Positions 62,542-64,000 of a stretch of 64,000 bases of DNA are shown piece after piece. The notes below the pieces were generated by a model. That model was not told where the DNA came from. It searched no databases and worked only from the letters and a program-made list of their open reading frames with translations. Origin of the DNA: Cellulomonas sp. Leaf395. Lineage in GTDB: Bacteria > Actinomycetota > Actinomycetes > Actinomycetales > Cellulomonadaceae. Location of the stretch: the NCBI RefSeq assembly GCF_001424125.1, contig NZ_LMQI01000004.1, forward strand, positions 372,001-436,000, read 5' to 3'. The translations under genes were made by a program, and so were the position numbers. The first letter of the stretch is position 1, and each line of letters starts with the position of its first letter.

Positions 62542-63336
62542 GTGACCGTCGACGCGCACGTCCTCCTGTCTCCCGCCGTCACCAACCTTCGGGACGTGGG
62601 GGGCCGGGCCACGGCCGACGGCGGCACCGTCGCGACCGGCATCGCCTACCGGTCGGCCGAGCTGACGGACGAGTCGGTCGTCACGGATGCCACGCTCGCG
62701 GACCTCGGCATCCGGACGGTCGTCGACCTGCGCACCGATGCCGAGCGCGACCCGCGCCCCGACCGGCTGCCCGCCGGCGCGCAGCACCTCGTGCTCGACG
62801 TGCTAGCGGACCTGCCCGTCAGCGCGGCGGCGCAGCTGCCGGCGCTGTTCGCCGCGGGCCGGGTCGACGAGTTCGCGCGCCTCGACCTGATGGGGGAGAT
62901 GCTCGCGGTCTACCGGCACCTGGTCCTCGACCGCTCCGCGCAGGCGGCGTACGCGGCGTTCGTCCGCACGGTGCTCGACCCCGAGCGGACGCCCGTGCTG
63001 TTCCACTGCACGGCCGGCAAGGACCGCACCGGGTGGGCGGCGACCATCCTGCTGCTCGCGGCGGGCGTCGACGAGGCCGGGGCGTCCGAGGAGTTCCTCG
63101 CCGTGAACCCCGCGGTCCGCGCGACGTTCGCGCCGCTCCTCGACCGGTTCACCGACGCCGGGGGCGACCCCGACGTGCTGCGTCCGATGCTCGAGGTCCG
63201 GGTCGAGTTCTTCGAGGCCGCCCTGGCCGCCGTCCGGGAGCAGTTCGGTACGTTCGAGGGCTACCTGACGGACGGTCTCGGGCTGAGCCTGATCGAGGTC
63301 GAGGCCCTCCGCAGGACGCTTCGCACGAACGGGTGA
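62542..63336 (+). CDS. Tyrosine phosphatase, PtpB/IphP-like
   Basis: 264 residues from GTG 62542, 5 bp after the sigma factor stop. The catalytic loop is HCTAGKDRTGW (C-x5-R), with TNLRDVGG at the N-terminus and VVDLRTDAERDP, as in the tyrosine-protein phosphatase family that includes PtpB. Some members also act on phosphoinositides. It may share the sigma-factor transcript. Confidence 0.9.
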   Translation: MTVDAHVLLSPAVTNLRDVGGRATADGGTVATGIAYRSAELTDESVVTDATLADLGIRTVVDLRTDAERDPRPDRLPAGAQHLVLDVLADLPVSAAAQLPALFAAGRVDEFARLDLMGEMLAVYRHLVLDRSAQAAYAAFVRTVLDPERTPVLFHCTAGKDRTGWAATILLLAAGVDEAGASEEFLAVNPAVRATFAPLLDRFTDAGGDPDVLRPMLEVRVEFFEAALAAVREQFGTFEGYLTDGLGLSLIEVEALRRTLRTNG

Positions 63337-63461
63337 CGCGTTGGACCGTTCGGGTGGTCCGGTATGTCCGATATTGCTGACTCACCCGGTCGCGCCCACG
63401 ATGGGCAGATCGCATCTCCCGCGACGCAGCGTCGTCTGAAACCAGGCGCCGAGGGAAAGGC

Positions 63462-64000
63462 ATGCCTGTGGCCGACGAGATCACGTCCCCCATCCGACGG
63501 GGCGCGCACGACATCGCGGTCGAGCGCGACAGGGTCCGCCGCAGACGGGTGTACCGCGCCTCCGCCGTCGTGATCGCGATCGAGACGTGGGTCATCGTCA
63601 ACGCGCTGCTGGACCGCCCGATCCTGCCGGCGATGCCCACGGTCGACCCGCTGGTCCTCGTGCCGGTGCTGTTCTTCGCGGCGCTGCTGCTCCTGCTGGT
63701 CGGCACGCAGATGGGTTCCGCGCGGTCCCCGCACGTGGTCTACCGGCCGGAGCAGGTGGACGTGCGGCTCGACGACGTCATCGGGATCGACCCCGTCAAG
63801 GAGGACGTGCGGCGCTCCATCGACCTGTTCCAGACGCACAAGCAGTTCGCCGAGCAGATGGGCGGGACGCCCCGTCGCGGCCTGCTGTTCGAGGGCCTGC
63901 CCGGCACCGGCAAGACGATGACCGCCAAGGCGATGGCCGCGGAGGCGGGGGTGCCGTTCCTGTTTGTCTCCGCGACGTCGTTCCAGTCGATGTACTACGG
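63462..64000 (+). CDS. FtsH-like AAA ATPase, N-terminal part (runs off window)
   Basis: 179 codons from ATG 63462 (GGGAAAGG upstream) to the window edge. Two membrane segments flank residues about 35-85 (ASAVVIAIETWVIVNALL and LVLVPVLFFAALLLLLVGTQ). Then VRLDDVIGIDPVKEDVRRSI and Walker A EGLPGTGKTMTAKAMAAEAG begin the AAA module. FtsH-type membrane ATPases or proteases share this order, but the protease part is outside the window. Confidence 0.85.
   Translation, partial: MPVADEITSPIRRGAHDIAVERDRVRRRRVYRASAVVIAIETWVIVNALLDRPILPAMPTVDPLVLVPVLFFAALLLLLVGTQMGSARSPHVVYRPEQVDVRLDDVIGIDPVKEDVRRSIDLFQTHKQFAEQMGGTPRRGLLFEGLPGTGKTMTAKAMAAEAGVPFLFVSATSFQSMYY

Overview
The window is high-GC DNA in which nearly all reading frames have G or C in the third codon position. 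It carries a class Ib ribonucleotide reductase operon (nrdHIEF) with paired NrdR-like boxes, a CsoR/CopZ/CopA copper system and ECF-type regulators. This points to an actinobacterium, most likely of the Cellulomonas/Micrococcales type. The genus is an inference from gene content and protein flavour, not a database match.

Left flank (1-13,789), chromosomal: the N-terminal end of a SARP/BTAD regulator, the nrdHIEF operon, a short-chain dehydrogenase-like protein without its catalytic Tyr/Lys, a DUF1540 Cys-rich protein, an APH-fold phosphotransferase and a degenerate GGDEF protein. The GGDEF gene is divergent from a sigma factor fused to its own membrane anti-sigma-like region. Then come a NAD(P)-binding protein, upp, tadA, a sirtuin and tRNA-Ser(CGA).

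Genomic island (about 13,774-57,668; 43.9 kb): it sits in the 3' end of tRNA-Ser. The last 15 bases (CCCACCGCTACCGCC) are repeated exactly at 57,654-57,668. A perfect 15-bp-stem hairpin just beyond that copy is probably the original tRNA terminator, and the island supplies a substitute hairpin at 13,826-13,859. The left end holds an unusual integration module: a divergent tyrosine-recombinase-like protein translationally coupled (TGATG) to a DDE-transposase-like protein, and upstream a small coiled-coil protein. Next come an XRE regulator divergent from a tightly overlapping operon of unrecognised genes led by a Phd/YefM-like protein (18.7-22.9 kb), a gene behind a LexA-like box, and a SpoU methyltransferase.

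The middle (24.0-41.0 kb) is a copper-resistance block: DUF305 lipoprotein, thioredoxin-like protein, two-component system, two P1B ATPases (one with CPD instead of CPC), two CopZ chaperones, CsoR, a YHS protein, a TetR regulator with two membrane proteins, a sialidase-like lipoprotein and two cell-wall hydrolases. It has two visible regulatory layers: four CsoR-type palindromes and three copies of an 11-bp-periodic direct repeat that fits the OmpR-type regulator.

The right part (41.4-55.9 kb) is a defence and toxin-antitoxin cluster: a degenerate ImmA/IrrE-like plus PIN pair, an exonuclease-TerB-BRCT protein followed by a CoiA-like nuclease, a DUF2971 protein, a GNAT acetyltransferase, a DUF6615-like nuclease, an ApeA-like HEPN protein, a leaderless HTH gene and a second XRE regulator paralogous to the first. 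A frameshifted Zn-protease-like pseudogene and several fragments show decay.

Right flank (57,669-64,000), chromosomal: a membrane protein, two PAP2 phosphatases, an L,D-transpeptidase lipoprotein, a YCII/DGPF protein with an ECF42-type sigma factor whose start looks frameshifted, a tyrosine phosphatase, and the beginning of an FtsH-like AAA ATPase.
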